In this document: positions 29,667 to 38,970 of the stretch, piece by piece
Layout: every line of letters starts with the position of its first letter
Position numbering within the stretch: the first letter of the stretch is position 1
Source of the DNA: Bdellovibrionales bacterium
Lineage (GTDB): Bacteria > Bdellovibrionota_C > UBA2361 > SZUA-149 > JAGRAN01
DNA: 40,515 nucleotides
NCBI GenBank assembly: GCA_020434585.1
Contig: JAGRAN010000009.1
Coordinates: forward strand, 35,264-75,778
Reading direction: 5' to 3'
Program-made: the position numbers and the translations under genes
The notes under the pieces: model-generated
The model's input: only the letters and a program-made list of their open reading frames with translations
Databases searched by the model: none
What the model was told of the DNA's origin: nothing

Positions 29667-31913
29667 CTAGTCTCGTACGATACTTGGAGCACTTACCTCG
29701 ACCGGTGTTTTCGCCCACCAGTATATTTTGAATTGCAGCCGCGACGGATGTTCTACATTGCAAAAAACCTGAGCTTGATATGCCTTAGCCCTCGACAAAT
29801 CTCGCCGTCTGACAACAGACTCACAAACGGTCGAAACTTCAAGCTTCACAGCTGGCTCATCCGGCCGCACAGCTTCATCAAACTCCTCACCCTCGGGAAC
29901 GCTTACTGAGTAGCTAACTTTATAACGACCAGGCTTGACCCTGACGTGCTCCCTGAACAGCAGTAAACCTTTCTTGTGCTTCCCGGGTTTCCCAATCAAG
30001 GTGTATTTTTCCTCATCCCCATCCTTTGCCAAATCCCCAGTTTGTCGAGCCGCTCGGCTTAAGTCGGGAACATACGGCGATGAGTAATCGTAATATGGCG
30101 TCTCCATCACCCTAACGAAGCTGTAGCCAAACTCCTTATGAACATACGCAGGAGTAAGCTGCGCCCCCTGCTCCCCTTCCAGGACAGAATTATACTGAGG
30201 CGAAACGACGATGTAGTCACCGTTCACAATCGGCCCGAATGCAATAAAGTGCAGACGCTTGTGATCCTTGGGATACGTGCGACGATACGTTTTCTCGAGC
30301 ACCGACGCGTCTCCAAGCACCATTACGTAAAGATCCGCCCCTTTCTCTCTCGCCTTCGCCTGCAGAAACTCAACTGCTTCGCGCTGACCTATCGGTGGTA
30401 GGCGCTCGCCCGCAGCAACGGCTCTGCCGATTCCTCCGCTGAGAGCGCTGTGAAACAACTCATAATGAGGGGCATAATAAAACGTCTGCAGACCCTGGAA
30501 TGCACATATAACCGCGACAGCAGCAGCTCCAGCTCGTGCGGCTCGAGGCACTCTTGCAATCAGAACCTGCCAAGTCTCGTAAATGCCCCAAGCAGCCGCT
30601 AAATAGATTGTGGGCCAAGCCGGCATGATGTAGCGCACAGTCTGCTTAGAAGACACACCAAGAATCAACGCCCATACAACCGCATGCAACAGACATGCGA
30701 AGACAAACTTCTCTCGCTCGCCACAGCGTCGGCTTGCAATCGATCTCACGAGATATATCAGTGCAGCACCCAGTCCGAGCAAAGGGAGGCTTGGGAGATG
30801 ACGCCCGATATAACCCCAATACCCAAGCGGGGGCGGCTCCCAAACTCGGCCATAGGCATTGTGCACTTCCCCCGACAGACCAAAAGCCCAAGTCCAATAG
30901 CGAGTCATGTTCTCGAATACCGGGGGAACGATCGGCCAAATAAACGCCAGCCCTCCGGCGATTACAGCAAACATTCCCAGGTGAAATTTCAAACCAGAAC
31001 CGGATTTCTCATCGGAAGCTGTTGCAGCGAAATGCATTCCGACCAGCGCGATCCATCCAGTGATAACAAACCACCAGGAGTTCTCCGCCAGCATCTGGCC
31101 AGTATGCAGAAAAAAGTCTGCTAAACTACTCTGGATATGGAGCCTCCAGACATAGGTAGCATTGGTATGCCAGAAGCGCGTGTAGATCAGGCAAAGAACC
31201 AAATGACCGGCCAATACAGCGAGCACATCGCCCCAACTTAAAAACTTCCACGTTCGCTCATCGCGGCTGAAGAGTCCCGTCGAGCGCAGCACTTTGTACA
31301 GAACTAGCGCGAAAACTAGTGAGGCAGCCGTCGGTTTGGTCGCAATTGCCAGGCCCCAAAAACACCCAGCTGCGAGCTTTAGCTTCAGCGACTGATTTCG
31401 CTCCGCACGTAGAAAAAGCAGAAACGAAACTGACACTAGCAGAGTCAACACTCCATCAATGTGGGCGAGTCGCGATACCGCAGCGTATTGCGGGTCCAAG
31501 GCGAGAAGAACTGCTCCAATCAAGGCAGGCACTCCGCCAAGAAATAACCGAGCCCCTAAAAAAACAATCGGCGCAGTTAAGGAGGAAACAATTGCATTAG
31601 TGCGCCGACCGGCAAGCAAACGGTCAACGTATCCCGGATCGCCCCAAGTCAATTCGTGCCTTTTGTTCCAGCTCCGTGCGGCTGCTTGACCGAAGCCCAT
31701 CAGGACTCCGGGAACCAACCCTGGCTGGCTAAAATGGGACGTTGCGATGGTGTAGCGGCCAAGTTCGAGATTGCGCAAAAACTCCTGGCTGCGCGACTCC
31801 CAATGGCGTTCATCGGGATGAATTATCTGATCGTTAATTGAATAGAGGCGCACCCCCAAAGCGGCAATAAAACATAGCAGCGCAGCGGCCAGAGATGTAA
31901 GTCTACTATTCAC
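29667..31913 (-). CDS. GT39/PMT-like membrane glycosyltransferase
   Basis: This 748-residue protein is a GT-C fold glycosyltransferase. After a first transmembrane helix comes the loop motif HPDERHW (32-38), whose acidic pair DE is the hallmark of dolichyl/undecaprenyl-phosphate sugar transferases of the ArnT/PMT_2 type. About ten further hydrophobic segments run to residue 475 or so. The remaining C-terminal 250 residues are hydrophilic and would be periplasmic. The acceptor (lipid A, protein or other glycan) cannot be told. The GTG start follows the tlyA TAG without a spacer, with AGGGGAT as ribosome site, so it is co-translated with tlyA. It ends the minus-strand envelope cluster. Confidence 0.82.
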   Translation of the reverse strand: MNSRLTSLAAALLCFIAALGVRLYSINDQIIHPDERHWESRSQEFLRNLELGRYTIATSHFSQPGLVPGVLMGFGQAAARSWNKRHELTWGDPGYVDRLLAGRRTNAIVSSLTAPIVFLGARLFLGGVPALIGAVLLALDPQYAAVSRLAHIDGVLTLLVSVSFLLFLRAERNQSLKLKLAAGCFWGLAIATKPTAASLVFALVLYKVLRSTGLFSRDERTWKFLSWGDVLAVLAGHLVLCLIYTRFWHTNATYVWRLHIQSSLADFFLHTGQMLAENSWWFVITGWIALVGMHFAATASDEKSGSGLKFHLGMFAVIAGGLAFIWPIVPPVFENMTRYWTWAFGLSGEVHNAYGRVWEPPPLGYWGYIGRHLPSLPLLGLGAALIYLVRSIASRRCGEREKFVFACLLHAVVWALILGVSSKQTVRYIMPAWPTIYLAAAWGIYETWQVLIARVPRAARAGAAAVAVICAFQGLQTFYYAPHYELFHSALSGGIGRAVAAGERLPPIGQREAVEFLQAKAREKGADLYVMVLGDASVLEKTYRRTYPKDHKRLHFIAFGPIVNGDYIVVSPQYNSVLEGEQGAQLTPAYVHKEFGYSFVRVMETPYYDYSSPYVPDLSRAARQTGDLAKDGDEEKYTLIGKPGKHKKGLLLFREHVRVKPGRYKVSYSVSVPEGEEFDEAVRPDEPAVKLEVSTVCESVVRRRDLSRAKAYQAQVFCNVEHPSRLQFKIYWWAKTPVEVSAPSIVRD

Positions 31914-32657
31914 CTACGATCCCCTAATACAAATAAAGTATTCCTGATTGCCCTTCTTGTTTCCGCGAATCACGGCAGGTTCTGCCTCACTTACTTCAAG
32001 CCCCAAGCCTATCGCATAGTCCTGGACTTGCTTAACAGCTTTGAGCTGCAGCTGAGCGTCCTTCACGACCCCACCTTTAGATACATACTCCGGCGCAAGC
32101 TCGAATTGGGGCTTGACCATCGCAAGGATAACAAACGGGCGCTGTAGAACTCCCACTACAGGCTTTAGGACTTTGGTCAGGCCGATGAAGCTCACATCGA
32201 TAGCGGCAAACTGCGGCGCATCTTCAAACATATCGGGCGACAAAGCCTTGGCGTTCTGCTGCTCCATAACAACAACTCGTTCGTCGCTGCGAAGTTTATA
32301 GTCGAGCTGATTAGTCCCGACGTCGACAGCGTATGATTTAACGGCGCCGCGCTGCAGCATGCAGTCTGTAAATCCGCCGGTGGAGGATCCAACATCCAGT
32401 ACAACACACCCTTCAACACTAAGCCCAAAGGCATCGAGGGCCCCAGCCAGTTTCTCGCCGCCGCGGCCGACATAGGGCGACTGCGCACCTTTCAAGCGAA
32501 TCTGAACGTCGGAGCTTACCTGAACACCGGGCTTGTCAATCGGGGAGTCATTTACCAGCACAACGCCGGTTCTAATCAGCGCTTCAGCCTTGCTGCGAGT
32601 CTCAACTAATCCGCGCTCAAGAAGGAGCTTGTCCAGTCGAAGTTTGCTTTTCGCCAA
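31914..32657 (-). CDS. tlyA: TlyA-family rRNA 2'-O-methyltransferase
   Basis: This 247-residue protein has an N-terminal S4 RNA-binding domain (residues 7-65, RLDKLLLERGLVETRSKAEALI) followed by an FtsJ-type methyltransferase. The AdoMet motif is VLDVGSSTGGFTDCML (about 85-100), with YVGRGGEKL just before. TlyA enzymes methylate ribose of 16S and sometimes 23S rRNA; a hemolysin role of the name is historical. Start is TTG, 3 nt after the ctpA stop. The gene sits between ctpA and the glycosyltransferase in a tight string. Confidence 0.92.
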   Translation of the reverse strand: MAKSKLRLDKLLLERGLVETRSKAEALIRTGVVLVNDSPIDKPGVQVSSDVQIRLKGAQSPYVGRGGEKLAGALDAFGLSVEGCVVLDVGSSTGGFTDCMLQRGAVKSYAVDVGTNQLDYKLRSDERVVVMEQQNAKALSPDMFEDAPQFAAIDVSFIGLTKVLKPVVGVLQRPFVILAMVKPQFELAPEYVSKGGVVKDAQLQLKAVKQVQDYAIGLGLEVSEAEPAVIRGNKKGNQEYFICIRGS

Positions 32658-32660
32658 GAC

Positions 32661-34187
32661 TTACTGGGCAGCCATTGCCACGCTCTTGGCATCACCTTCG
32701 TTCATAGCTTGAACTGTCGGTTTACCCTTAAAGATGCGCCAAGTTTTTAGGAGCTTTAGCGCCTCGTCGAGCTGTGGATCGTCTTTCAGCAAGTCGGCTA
32801 AGCTAGCTTCCATCGCCTGACGGGAGCCGATCGCGATCCTATCGCTCTTTGAGTCGGCCTTCGCATCACCCTCGTCTTCGGTGGCTTTGCTACTTGCTTT
32901 GCCTGCCTTGCTTGTCTTTCCGTTGGCCTTACTGCTGGACTTTTCGCTCTTCTTGCCGCCTTTGGCTTCGGACGGATTTTTAATAGCACCAGGCAAGTCT
33001 GCTTCTCTGGTGCCGGGCTCGGTTTCATCCTCTTCGAGCAACTCTTCAGAGTCGCTGGGGAAGCGCCGAGCACTTACGATAATATCCGGCTTAATGCCCT
33101 GAGCCTGAATCGAGCGGCCACTCTTTGTATAGTAGAGCGCTGTAGTCAGACGCAGAGCGCTGCCATTTTCCATCGGGAGAATCGTTTGGACCGACCCTTT
33201 CCCGAACGACTGAGTGCCCAGAATAATCGCGCGTTCGTGATCCTGCAGCGCACCGGCCACAATCTCAGACGCAGATGCCGAACCACCGTTAACTAGAACG
33301 ACGATCGGAAAGTCATCTTCAATGCCGTCATTATGCGCATAGTATTTTTGCTTCTGACTTTCGAGCCGGCCGTCGGTGTAAACAATCACTCCATCGGTCA
33401 GGAAAATATCGGCAACGCGAATTGCCTGTGTAAGTAGACCACCTGGGTTATTGCGCAGGTCGATCACTAGGCCCTGAACACCCTTCTCTCCAGCTTCTTC
33501 CGTAATTTCCTTCAAGGCTTTCTTGAATTCGGACGCTGAACCTTCCTGGAACTGAGCAAGACGTATGTAGCCAAAACCCTTTTCAAGAGAGCGAGAGCGA
33601 ACACTGTCAACGTGGATGATGTCGCGAATAACTGTAATCGGAATTAAGTCGCGAACTCCTTCACGATGAACAGATATAGTTACTGGAGAACCTTTAGGAC
33701 CACGCATTTTCTTAACCGCGTCGATTAAGGTCAGGTCCTTAGTAAACTCTTCTCCGATTTTGATAATTTGGTCACCCGCTTGAACACCGGCAGTAAATGC
33801 GGGTGAGTCTTCAATTGGAGTTACTACGGTCAGAAGGCCGTCCTTAACTGTAATTTCGATACCTAGGCCGCCAAATTCGCCTTTCGTCTCAACTTGGAGC
33901 TCTTTATACATGTCTGTGGTGAGGTAGCCGCTGTGGGGGTCGAGACTGGAAAGCATTCCTTTGACAGCGCCTTCTACCAGCTCCTTAACATCCACTTCGT
34001 TAACGTAGTTCTTGCGGACGAGAGCCAACACGTCGGTAAAAGTCTTAAGATGACTGTATGAATCGCCAAGCGCGGTTTCCTTGGCCGCAACTTGATGCAC
34101 AAAATTGACCGCCAAAACCAAAGAAAAGACTGCACTAAACAGCAGCAGCACAAATGTTCGGCGATTAACTGTTACTTGCTCTCGCAT
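32661..34187 (-). CDS. ctpA: Carboxyl-terminal processing protease, S41 family
   Basis: This 508-residue periplasmic serine protease starts with a signal anchor (about 9-30). The PDZ domain spans about 98-180 (GGLGIEITVKDG...). The catalytic centre is S305 in GGSASASEI with K330 in QSFGKGSVQ as general base. The last quarter is unusual: about residues 385-460 form a Lys/Ser/Glu-rich, low-complexity stretch, probably disordered, before a helical end. CtpA-type enzymes trim or degrade envelope proteins and often control cell-wall hydrolases. It follows the envC-like gene by 135 bp, in which no terminator is evident, and is followed closely by tlyA. Confidence 0.92.
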   Translation of the reverse strand: MREQVTVNRRTFVLLLFSAVFSLVLAVNFVHQVAAKETALGDSYSHLKTFTDVLALVRKNYVNEVDVKELVEGAVKGMLSSLDPHSGYLTTDMYKELQVETKGEFGGLGIEITVKDGLLTVVTPIEDSPAFTAGVQAGDQIIKIGEEFTKDLTLIDAVKKMRGPKGSPVTISVHREGVRDLIPITVIRDIIHVDSVRSRSLEKGFGYIRLAQFQEGSASEFKKALKEITEEAGEKGVQGLVIDLRNNPGGLLTQAIRVADIFLTDGVIVYTDGRLESQKQKYYAHNDGIEDDFPIVVLVNGGSASASEIVAGALQDHERAIILGTQSFGKGSVQTILPMENGSALRLTTALYYTKSGRSIQAQGIKPDIIVSARRFPSDSEELLEEDETEPGTREADLPGAIKNPSEAKGGKKSEKSSSKANGKTSKAGKASSKATEDEGDAKADSKSDRIAIGSRQAMEASLADLLKDDPQLDEALKLLKTWRIFKGKPTVQAMNEGDAKSVAMAAQ

Positions 34188-34322
34188 AATATTCTCTACT
34201 TCGTTTGGCGCTCACCTAGACCTGAACGCCGGCACAAAATCTCAGACCCGTCTTAATAATCTGCCACAAATACTGCCGTTTTAGCCAGCGCCGAGGCCCT
34301 GCTCCTCCCCCAAACCCGCCCG

Positions 34323-35567
34323 CTAAGCAGTGGCAGGCCGTTTGGCGAAAAACTTTAGTGGATTAACCGGCTTTCCTTTGATTCTCAGCTCAAAATAGAA
34401 GTTCCGGCCCCGGTGATCTGCCTCGCCAATTACAGCAACTACCTCGCCTTTTGTGACTACATCACCGACGTTTTTCAGTGAGCCGGCCAGGCGCCCATAC
34501 AGGGTATAATATCGTTTGCCGTGGTCAACAATTATAACATTCCCATAGCCCGGCAGAACCTGACTCAGGACCACCTTGCCGTCAGCCACTGCGCGAACCT
34601 TAGCGCCAACGTCTCCCTTAAACTCCAGCCCCTTTACGAACAACATGTCGGAAAATTCACCGTGGCGCTGCTTACCAAACCCCTGCACTAGCAAAGCGTC
34701 AACCGGCAGCGGTAAGCTCCCCTGAGCTGATGCCAAGCCGCGTCCCATAAACGGCTGAGTATCTACCTTCGGTGTGTCTTCAGGCTTGATTTCCGGCACG
34801 ACTGAGACTTCAGGCGTCTCTGCCTCAGGAGGCTCGACCTCGGGTGGCTCAGGTTCCGTGCTGCCCATAATTTTAGCCAAGACTCGCTCAAGTTTATCAG
34901 CAGAGTTCTCGAGTTTCTTCAGCGTCTCTAGCCTTACAGCTTCCTCACGCCGCGCCTCATCAAGCAGATTGGCTTCTCGCAGAGTCTTCTGTTCGAGCTG
35001 GCTTTCTAAATCAATTACTTGGTCTAGATGCTGCTCTCGCTGGCGCTTAATTTTTTGGAGTTGGGACTTCTCATCCTGAAACTCTTGAATCAATTTCGAA
35101 AGCTCCTGCAGCCTCCTATTGTCGTAACTGCTGATGCGACTTAGGTAACTTGCGCGCTTAAGAAGCTCAGTCGCCGACTGCGCATTCATAAGGTAGTCCA
35201 AAGTCCCAGAGCGGCGCTGCATTTTATAAATTGCGACCACCCGTTTTTCTAACAACCCACGCTGTTCTGTAATTTTGGATTCGCTGATGCTTATTCCGCG
35301 CTCAATGTTTCTCGCACGCCGCTCGAGCTGAACTAATGTATCCTTCAGTTTCTCTTTGCTGCGCTCAAGCCCGTGAAGATCGTCCTGAATGCCGCGAATC
35401 GATTGCTCGCTCTGCTCCTTGTGCTTGCGGAGAGTCTCGAGCCGCTCCTGTTCGCGCTCAATCCTGCCTCGTACCTGCGCGAGTTCTTTCGCGACATCGC
35501 GCGACTCTGCTGATACCGCCGACGGCAGCAAAAGCAGCAGCACGGCGATGATTCGCAGTCCCTGCAC
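34323..35567 (-). CDS. EnvC-like murein hydrolase activator, degenerate LytM domain
   Basis: This 414-residue protein has a GTG start with GAGGG upstream and a signal peptide (1-20, ending VSAE). A long coiled coil covers about 22-235. A Pro/Glu-rich linker (about 240-275) leads to a C-terminal LytM/M23 domain. The domain keeps the fold motifs (DGKVVLSQVLPGYGNVIIVDHG, LYGRL, FYFELR). However, the zinc ligands of active enzymes are replaced: the HxH pair is NFYF here and the YAHL histidine is Gly. As in E. coli EnvC it should not cleave murein itself but activate amidases. It lies directly downstream of ftsX, its expected membrane partner, 9 nt away. Confidence 0.88.
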   Translation of the reverse strand: MQGLRIIAVLLLLLPSAVSAESRDVAKELAQVRGRIEREQERLETLRKHKEQSEQSIRGIQDDLHGLERSKEKLKDTLVQLERRARNIERGISISESKITEQRGLLEKRVVAIYKMQRRSGTLDYLMNAQSATELLKRASYLSRISSYDNRRLQELSKLIQEFQDEKSQLQKIKRQREQHLDQVIDLESQLEQKTLREANLLDEARREEAVRLETLKKLENSADKLERVLAKIMGSTEPEPPEVEPPEAETPEVSVVPEIKPEDTPKVDTQPFMGRGLASAQGSLPLPVDALLVQGFGKQRHGEFSDMLFVKGLEFKGDVGAKVRAVADGKVVLSQVLPGYGNVIIVDHGKRYYTLYGRLAGSLKNVGDVVTKGEVVAVIGEADHRGRNFYFELRIKGKPVNPLKFFAKRPATA

Positions 35568-35576
35568 CGACGACCC

Positions 35577-36581
35577 TCACACGTCCATGAAACGACGAAG
35601 TGCGAACGAGCTTCCCGCAGCTCCAACAACGATTCCAAGCACAATTATGCTGATAACAGTCAAAATATCCAGGAATACGAGATGCGGCAGCGCAATGCCA
35701 AAAAGGGTCGAATAAGCCAGCTCATAGTTGAGTAGCCAGAACGCAGCGGCCAGAAAAAGCATGGAAATCAACGAACCGGTTAGCCCTTGAATAATTCCGC
35801 CGATAATAAACGGAACCCGCACAAAATTCGATGTCGCACCGACCAGCTGCATAACACTGATTTCGTCGCGGCGGGAGAAAATAACCAGTCGAATCGTGTT
35901 TGCAATAAGGAAAATTACCAAGCCCAGCACTATCGCGAGAGTTACGTAGCCAAACAGCCGAAACACCCGCACAACGCTTGATATTTCTTGAACCCACTCA
36001 CTGCCATAGACAACATCATCAATCAGCGGATGGCGCCGCAGGCGCTCCACACTGGCTTCAATATTTCCGATTCCAAGTTCGTCTGGCTGCAGCGTCAAGT
36101 CAATTGAGGCAGGAAGCGGATTCTGCCCTTCCAGGCCGTCGAGGAATCCGCCATGCACGCCGAGGTCGGCACGAAAGGACTGCAGCGCCTCCTCTTTAGA
36201 AACATAATGCAGCGCCCTAACCCATGCGCTCGACTCCAGTTCTCGCACAAACGCGTTAACCTGCTCTTCTGGCGCATCCTCGCGAATATATGCTGACACA
36301 TGAAGGGCGGACCCGGTTTCGGTTAGGATTTTGTCGACGTTGCGAATTATCAGCAAAAAGCCGGAAAACAAAAAAAGCGACACTGCGATAGTAATAATCG
36401 TCACGATATTACTCGTCGGCAGAGATGCAACTGTGTCGAATCCTCGCTTGAGGTAATGCAGCAGCAGCGTGGGCCCTTCCATACGCGGCATGGGCTTGTC
36501 GAGACGCCACAAGTCCTCGAGAAACCCCTGCCCGATACCAGGCGGCGGCTCAGGAATATGGAAGTCAGAATCGTCTGCCAC
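35577..36581 (-). CDS. ftsX: Cell-division protein FtsX
   Basis: This 334-residue membrane protein of the FtsX/MacB type has a transmembrane helix at about 60-82. A periplasmic domain of about 100 residues (90-210) follows, which in this family binds EnvC. Three more helices come at about 205-230, 255-285 and 295-330. The start is GTG with GGAGAG just upstream. It is the membrane half of the FtsEX complex that transmits ATP hydrolysis at the septum to the amidase activator. Neighbours ftsE (8 nt upstream) and the envC-like gene (9 nt downstream) confirm the assignment. The N-terminal 55 residues are somewhat longer and more proline-rich than usual. Confidence 0.93.
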   Translation of the reverse strand: MADDSDFHIPEPPPGIGQGFLEDLWRLDKPMPRMEGPTLLLHYLKRGFDTVASLPTSNIVTIITIAVSLFLFSGFLLIIRNVDKILTETGSALHVSAYIREDAPEEQVNAFVRELESSAWVRALHYVSKEEALQSFRADLGVHGGFLDGLEGQNPLPASIDLTLQPDELGIGNIEASVERLRRHPLIDDVVYGSEWVQEISSVVRVFRLFGYVTLAIVLGLVIFLIANTIRLVIFSRRDEISVMQLVGATSNFVRVPFIIGGIIQGLTGSLISMLFLAAAFWLLNYELAYSTLFGIALPHLVFLDILTVISIIVLGIVVGAAGSSFALRRFMDV

Positions 36582-36589
36582 TTACTCTC

Positions 36590-37285
36590 CTAGCCTCGCG
36601 GCCTGTCGAAATCGCCAATCAGCTTGCCTTTATCAAACACGATCGTTCGCTTATTCAGTGCCTCGATCAGCGCCAAGTGGTGCGATGCGACCATAATAGT
36701 GGCACCGCAGCGGTTCGCCTCAAGTAGGAGGTTAAATACCGCACTGGCCATGTCCGGATCGAGGTTCCCCGTCGGCTCGTCTGCGAGAATCAGCTTGGGA
36801 CGGTTCACGAGCGCACGCGCAATGGAAACGCGCTGCTGCTCACCACCTGAGAGCATAAGCGGATACGAATTAACGCGCTCTTTCAGCCCAAGTGCTGCCA
36901 GCATCTTGTACGCCTGCTGATAACGTTCGCGCTTCGCTACACCAACTACTTCCAACGCGAAAGCAACGTTGTCGATTACGGTCCGCGTTTCTAACAGCTT
37001 ATAATCCTGGAAAATAACGCCGATACTGCGGCGCAGGCTGGCAACTTGCGTTCGAGCGATCGAGCTTAAATTGCGGCCCCCAACAATTACTTGTCCGCGA
37101 GTTGCACGCTCCTGTGCGGAAATTAACTTGAGCAGGGTAGACTTACCGGCACCGCTGGAACCAGCGATGAACACAAACTCTCCCGTTTGAACCTTAAAAT
37201 CAATGCCGCGCAGTGCCTGCTGATTGGGCGGATAGACTTTGTCTACGTGATATAGGGTTACGATGTCCTTCGGATTTGCCTGCAC
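36590..37285 (-). CDS. ftsE: Cell-division ABC ATPase FtsE
   Basis: This 231-residue ATPase shows GSSGAGKST (Walker A, about 42-50), the signature LSGGEQQR (about 144-151), LILADEPTGNLD (Walker B, about 164-175) and the switch His in ASHH. The phrase VIFQDYKLL is typical of FtsE. It binds FtsX at the cytoplasmic face. Start is GTG. It lies 15 nt after a small exported-protein gene and 8 nt before ftsX, so probably all belong to one transcript. Confidence 0.95.
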   Translation of the reverse strand: MQANPKDIVTLYHVDKVYPPNQQALRGIDFKVQTGEFVFIAGSSGAGKSTLLKLISAQERATRGQVIVGGRNLSSIARTQVASLRRSIGVIFQDYKLLETRTVIDNVAFALEVVGVAKRERYQQAYKMLAALGLKERVNSYPLMLSGGEQQRVSIARALVNRPKLILADEPTGNLDPDMASAVFNLLLEANRCGATIMVASHHLALIEALNKRTIVFDKGKLIGDFDRPRG

Positions 37286-37300
37286 TTTACAGCCATTCGC

Positions 37301-37792
37301 TTACGAAGCCTTTTTTCCGCCCCGAATTTCTACGGCCATGTTCACATCGCGATCACAGCGGATGTTCTCGTGCACCTTTTCTTCGCCCGGGCGAAAGCGA
37401 CTGCTAAAAGACTTGTTGATTACCTTCTGGCTGCCGCGCATGCCGATTACTCGATAACGCACTGACCAAGTGTCCTTCTTGCTGGTATTTACCAACACCG
37501 CTTTGCAGTTGGTGCCGCCAACTCGCTGAACACTTGCTTGAATTGGAGACACTTCCTCGCCAATTCCTTCAAGCGAAGTGTTGGCATCAACTTTGGCTGT
37601 CCCTTGAAACTCACCGAAGCTCGCAATAACTCCTGACTTCAGCGTGGTCTGCTCCTTCGGCTTCTCGGCTCCGTCGGCGGCTTTGTCGCCATCCATCGCT
37701 GGTTTGTCCTGTGCAAGCGCCGAGGTCACGCCGACAAACAAAGCTGCTGCAAAAAATAATAGCACCCAGGAATTACGACGTAATGGCTTCAT
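37301..37792 (-). CDS. Small exported protein upstream of ftsE, unknown
   Basis: From the ATG at 37792 the product has 163 residues; GGAGG lies about 9 nt before it, which is better than a TTG 18 nt upstream. The signal peptide is basic then hydrophobic (KPLRRNSWVLLFFAAALFVGV) with cleavage near ALAQ. A short Asp/Lys/Ala-rich linker leads to a beta-rich domain with one cysteine pair candidate (TNCKAV and ENIRC). No family is recognised. It could work with FtsEX-EnvC, but only its position 15 nt before ftsE suggests that. Confidence 0.7.
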   Translation of the reverse strand: MKPLRRNSWVLLFFAAALFVGVTSALAQDKPAMDGDKAADGAEKPKEQTTLKSGVIASFGEFQGTAKVDANTSLEGIGEEVSPIQASVQRVGGTNCKAVLVNTSKKDTWSVRYRVIGMRGSQKVINKSFSSRFRPGEEKVHENIRCDRDVNMAVEIRGGKKAS

Positions 37793-37906
37793 CACCTTGC
37801 CTCCAAGCAACGGGGGTTTTTGATTTGAGTATCCAGCCTACCGGCCAAGCCTACCCAATTTCAGCGGCCCGATAAACTGCAAATACTTGATGCAGCAGAA
37901 TAGCCG

Positions 37907-37936
37907 ATTTTAGCAAACCCCCAAAATCGATGAACA
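37907..37936 (-). promoter_or_regulatory. Weak promoter candidate for the exported protein-ftsEX operon
   Basis: On the minus strand TGTTCA (37931-37936) and TAAAAT (37907-37912) are 18 bp apart in the 160-bp gap after thiL. The match is modest and alternatives exist. Confidence 0.25.
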
Positions 37937-37952
37937 TATTTACCGATTAAAT

Positions 37953-38966
37953 TCAGGAGAAATGCTCGAAGCCGCCCCGCCCACCGAGGTCCTGCAGCCA
38001 CTGCCCAACCTCAAGCTCCGCGCCACTGGCATCTACGACTAAAACTTTTGCAGCTGAGGCTTCGCGCACAGTTCCAATTCTAGTCAAAGCGACACCATCG
38101 ACCATCTGAGATTCGGTGAGCTGCGCAACGTCGGCGCGTAATTTTGCCGAGGCAGTAAACAGCAGCTCGTAATCCTCTCCTCCGCTGATGGCATGCACTA
38201 GATCAAATCCCTGATGTCCTTCGAAAGCAGGTGTAGGTATGTCATTAAGCGAGAGCTGCAGCGTACGGCGCGACATCTCTGCTATGTGTCCGGCGTCCTG
38301 AATCAGTCCGTCGCTTACATCAATCATCGACGTGGCTAGCTTCCGCTCCGCAAGTTCTTGCCCCAACTTGACTCTTGCATGCGGTCGGCGATGCTGTTCT
38401 ACGGCCAACTTATTATCGGCTGGACCAAAGTCGAACTGCCCCTCCAGGACACCCAGACCGGCTGCGCTTAATCCAATTGTTCCGCTTACCCAAACGTCAT
38501 CGCCAATTTGAGCCCCGGATCGCCTGACCGCCTTACCCCTACAAACACCGAAAGCTGTCGCACAGAATGCTGGTGTATTGCTGCGTGTAACGTCACCACC
38601 GACGACTCGCCCACCGAAGATGGCACTTGCCTCCTTCAACCCACGATAGATCCCCTCTAGCATCTCGACCGAGTAATCCTCCGGGACTTGAACTGCCACC
38701 AGTAAGCCCAGCGGTACGGCGCCCATAGCAGCCAGGTCACTGATCGTGCTCGCGTAGAGTTTCCACCCAAGTGCATCAGCGGGAATCGTTTCCAGGCGAA
38801 AATGAACACCTTCGACCATCGAGTCACTGGAAACAGCTAGCTCAACCCCTGCTATGTCGGCAAAAATTGCGCAATCGTCTCCGAGCATATCAGCGTGCGG
38901 ATCCACAATTTGTGCTAATCGCCGAATTGCTTCGAACTCGCCCAGCTCACTAAGGCACTTAGTCAT
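37953..38966 (-). CDS. thiL: Thiamine-monophosphate kinase
   Basis: This 337-residue protein has the ThiL signature: GDDCAI at the N-terminus (about 29-34), SSDSMVEGVHFR (about 46-57), the GGDVTRS glycine motif, MIDVSDGL and GGEDYELLF (about 250). These residues bind ATP, magnesium and thiamine monophosphate. The enzyme makes the cofactor thiamine diphosphate. The ATG lies 4 nt after the alr stop, so the two genes are translated together, although their pathways are unrelated. Confidence 0.95.
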   Translation of the reverse strand: MTKCLSELGEFEAIRRLAQIVDPHADMLGDDCAIFADIAGVELAVSSDSMVEGVHFRLETIPADALGWKLYASTISDLAAMGAVPLGLLVAVQVPEDYSVEMLEGIYRGLKEASAIFGGRVVGGDVTRSNTPAFCATAFGVCRGKAVRRSGAQIGDDVWVSGTIGLSAAGLGVLEGQFDFGPADNKLAVEQHRRPHARVKLGQELAERKLATSMIDVSDGLIQDAGHIAEMSRRTLQLSLNDIPTPAFEGHQGFDLVHAISGGEDYELLFTASAKLRADVAQLTESQMVDGVALTRIGTVREASAAKVLVVDASGAELEVGQWLQDLGGRGGFEHFS

Positions 38967-38970
38967 AAGA

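Noticed and set aside
34323..35567. Active M23 endopeptidase
   Set aside because: The zinc-ligand histidines are replaced and the gene sits beside ftsX, which fits a non-catalytic EnvC-type activator.
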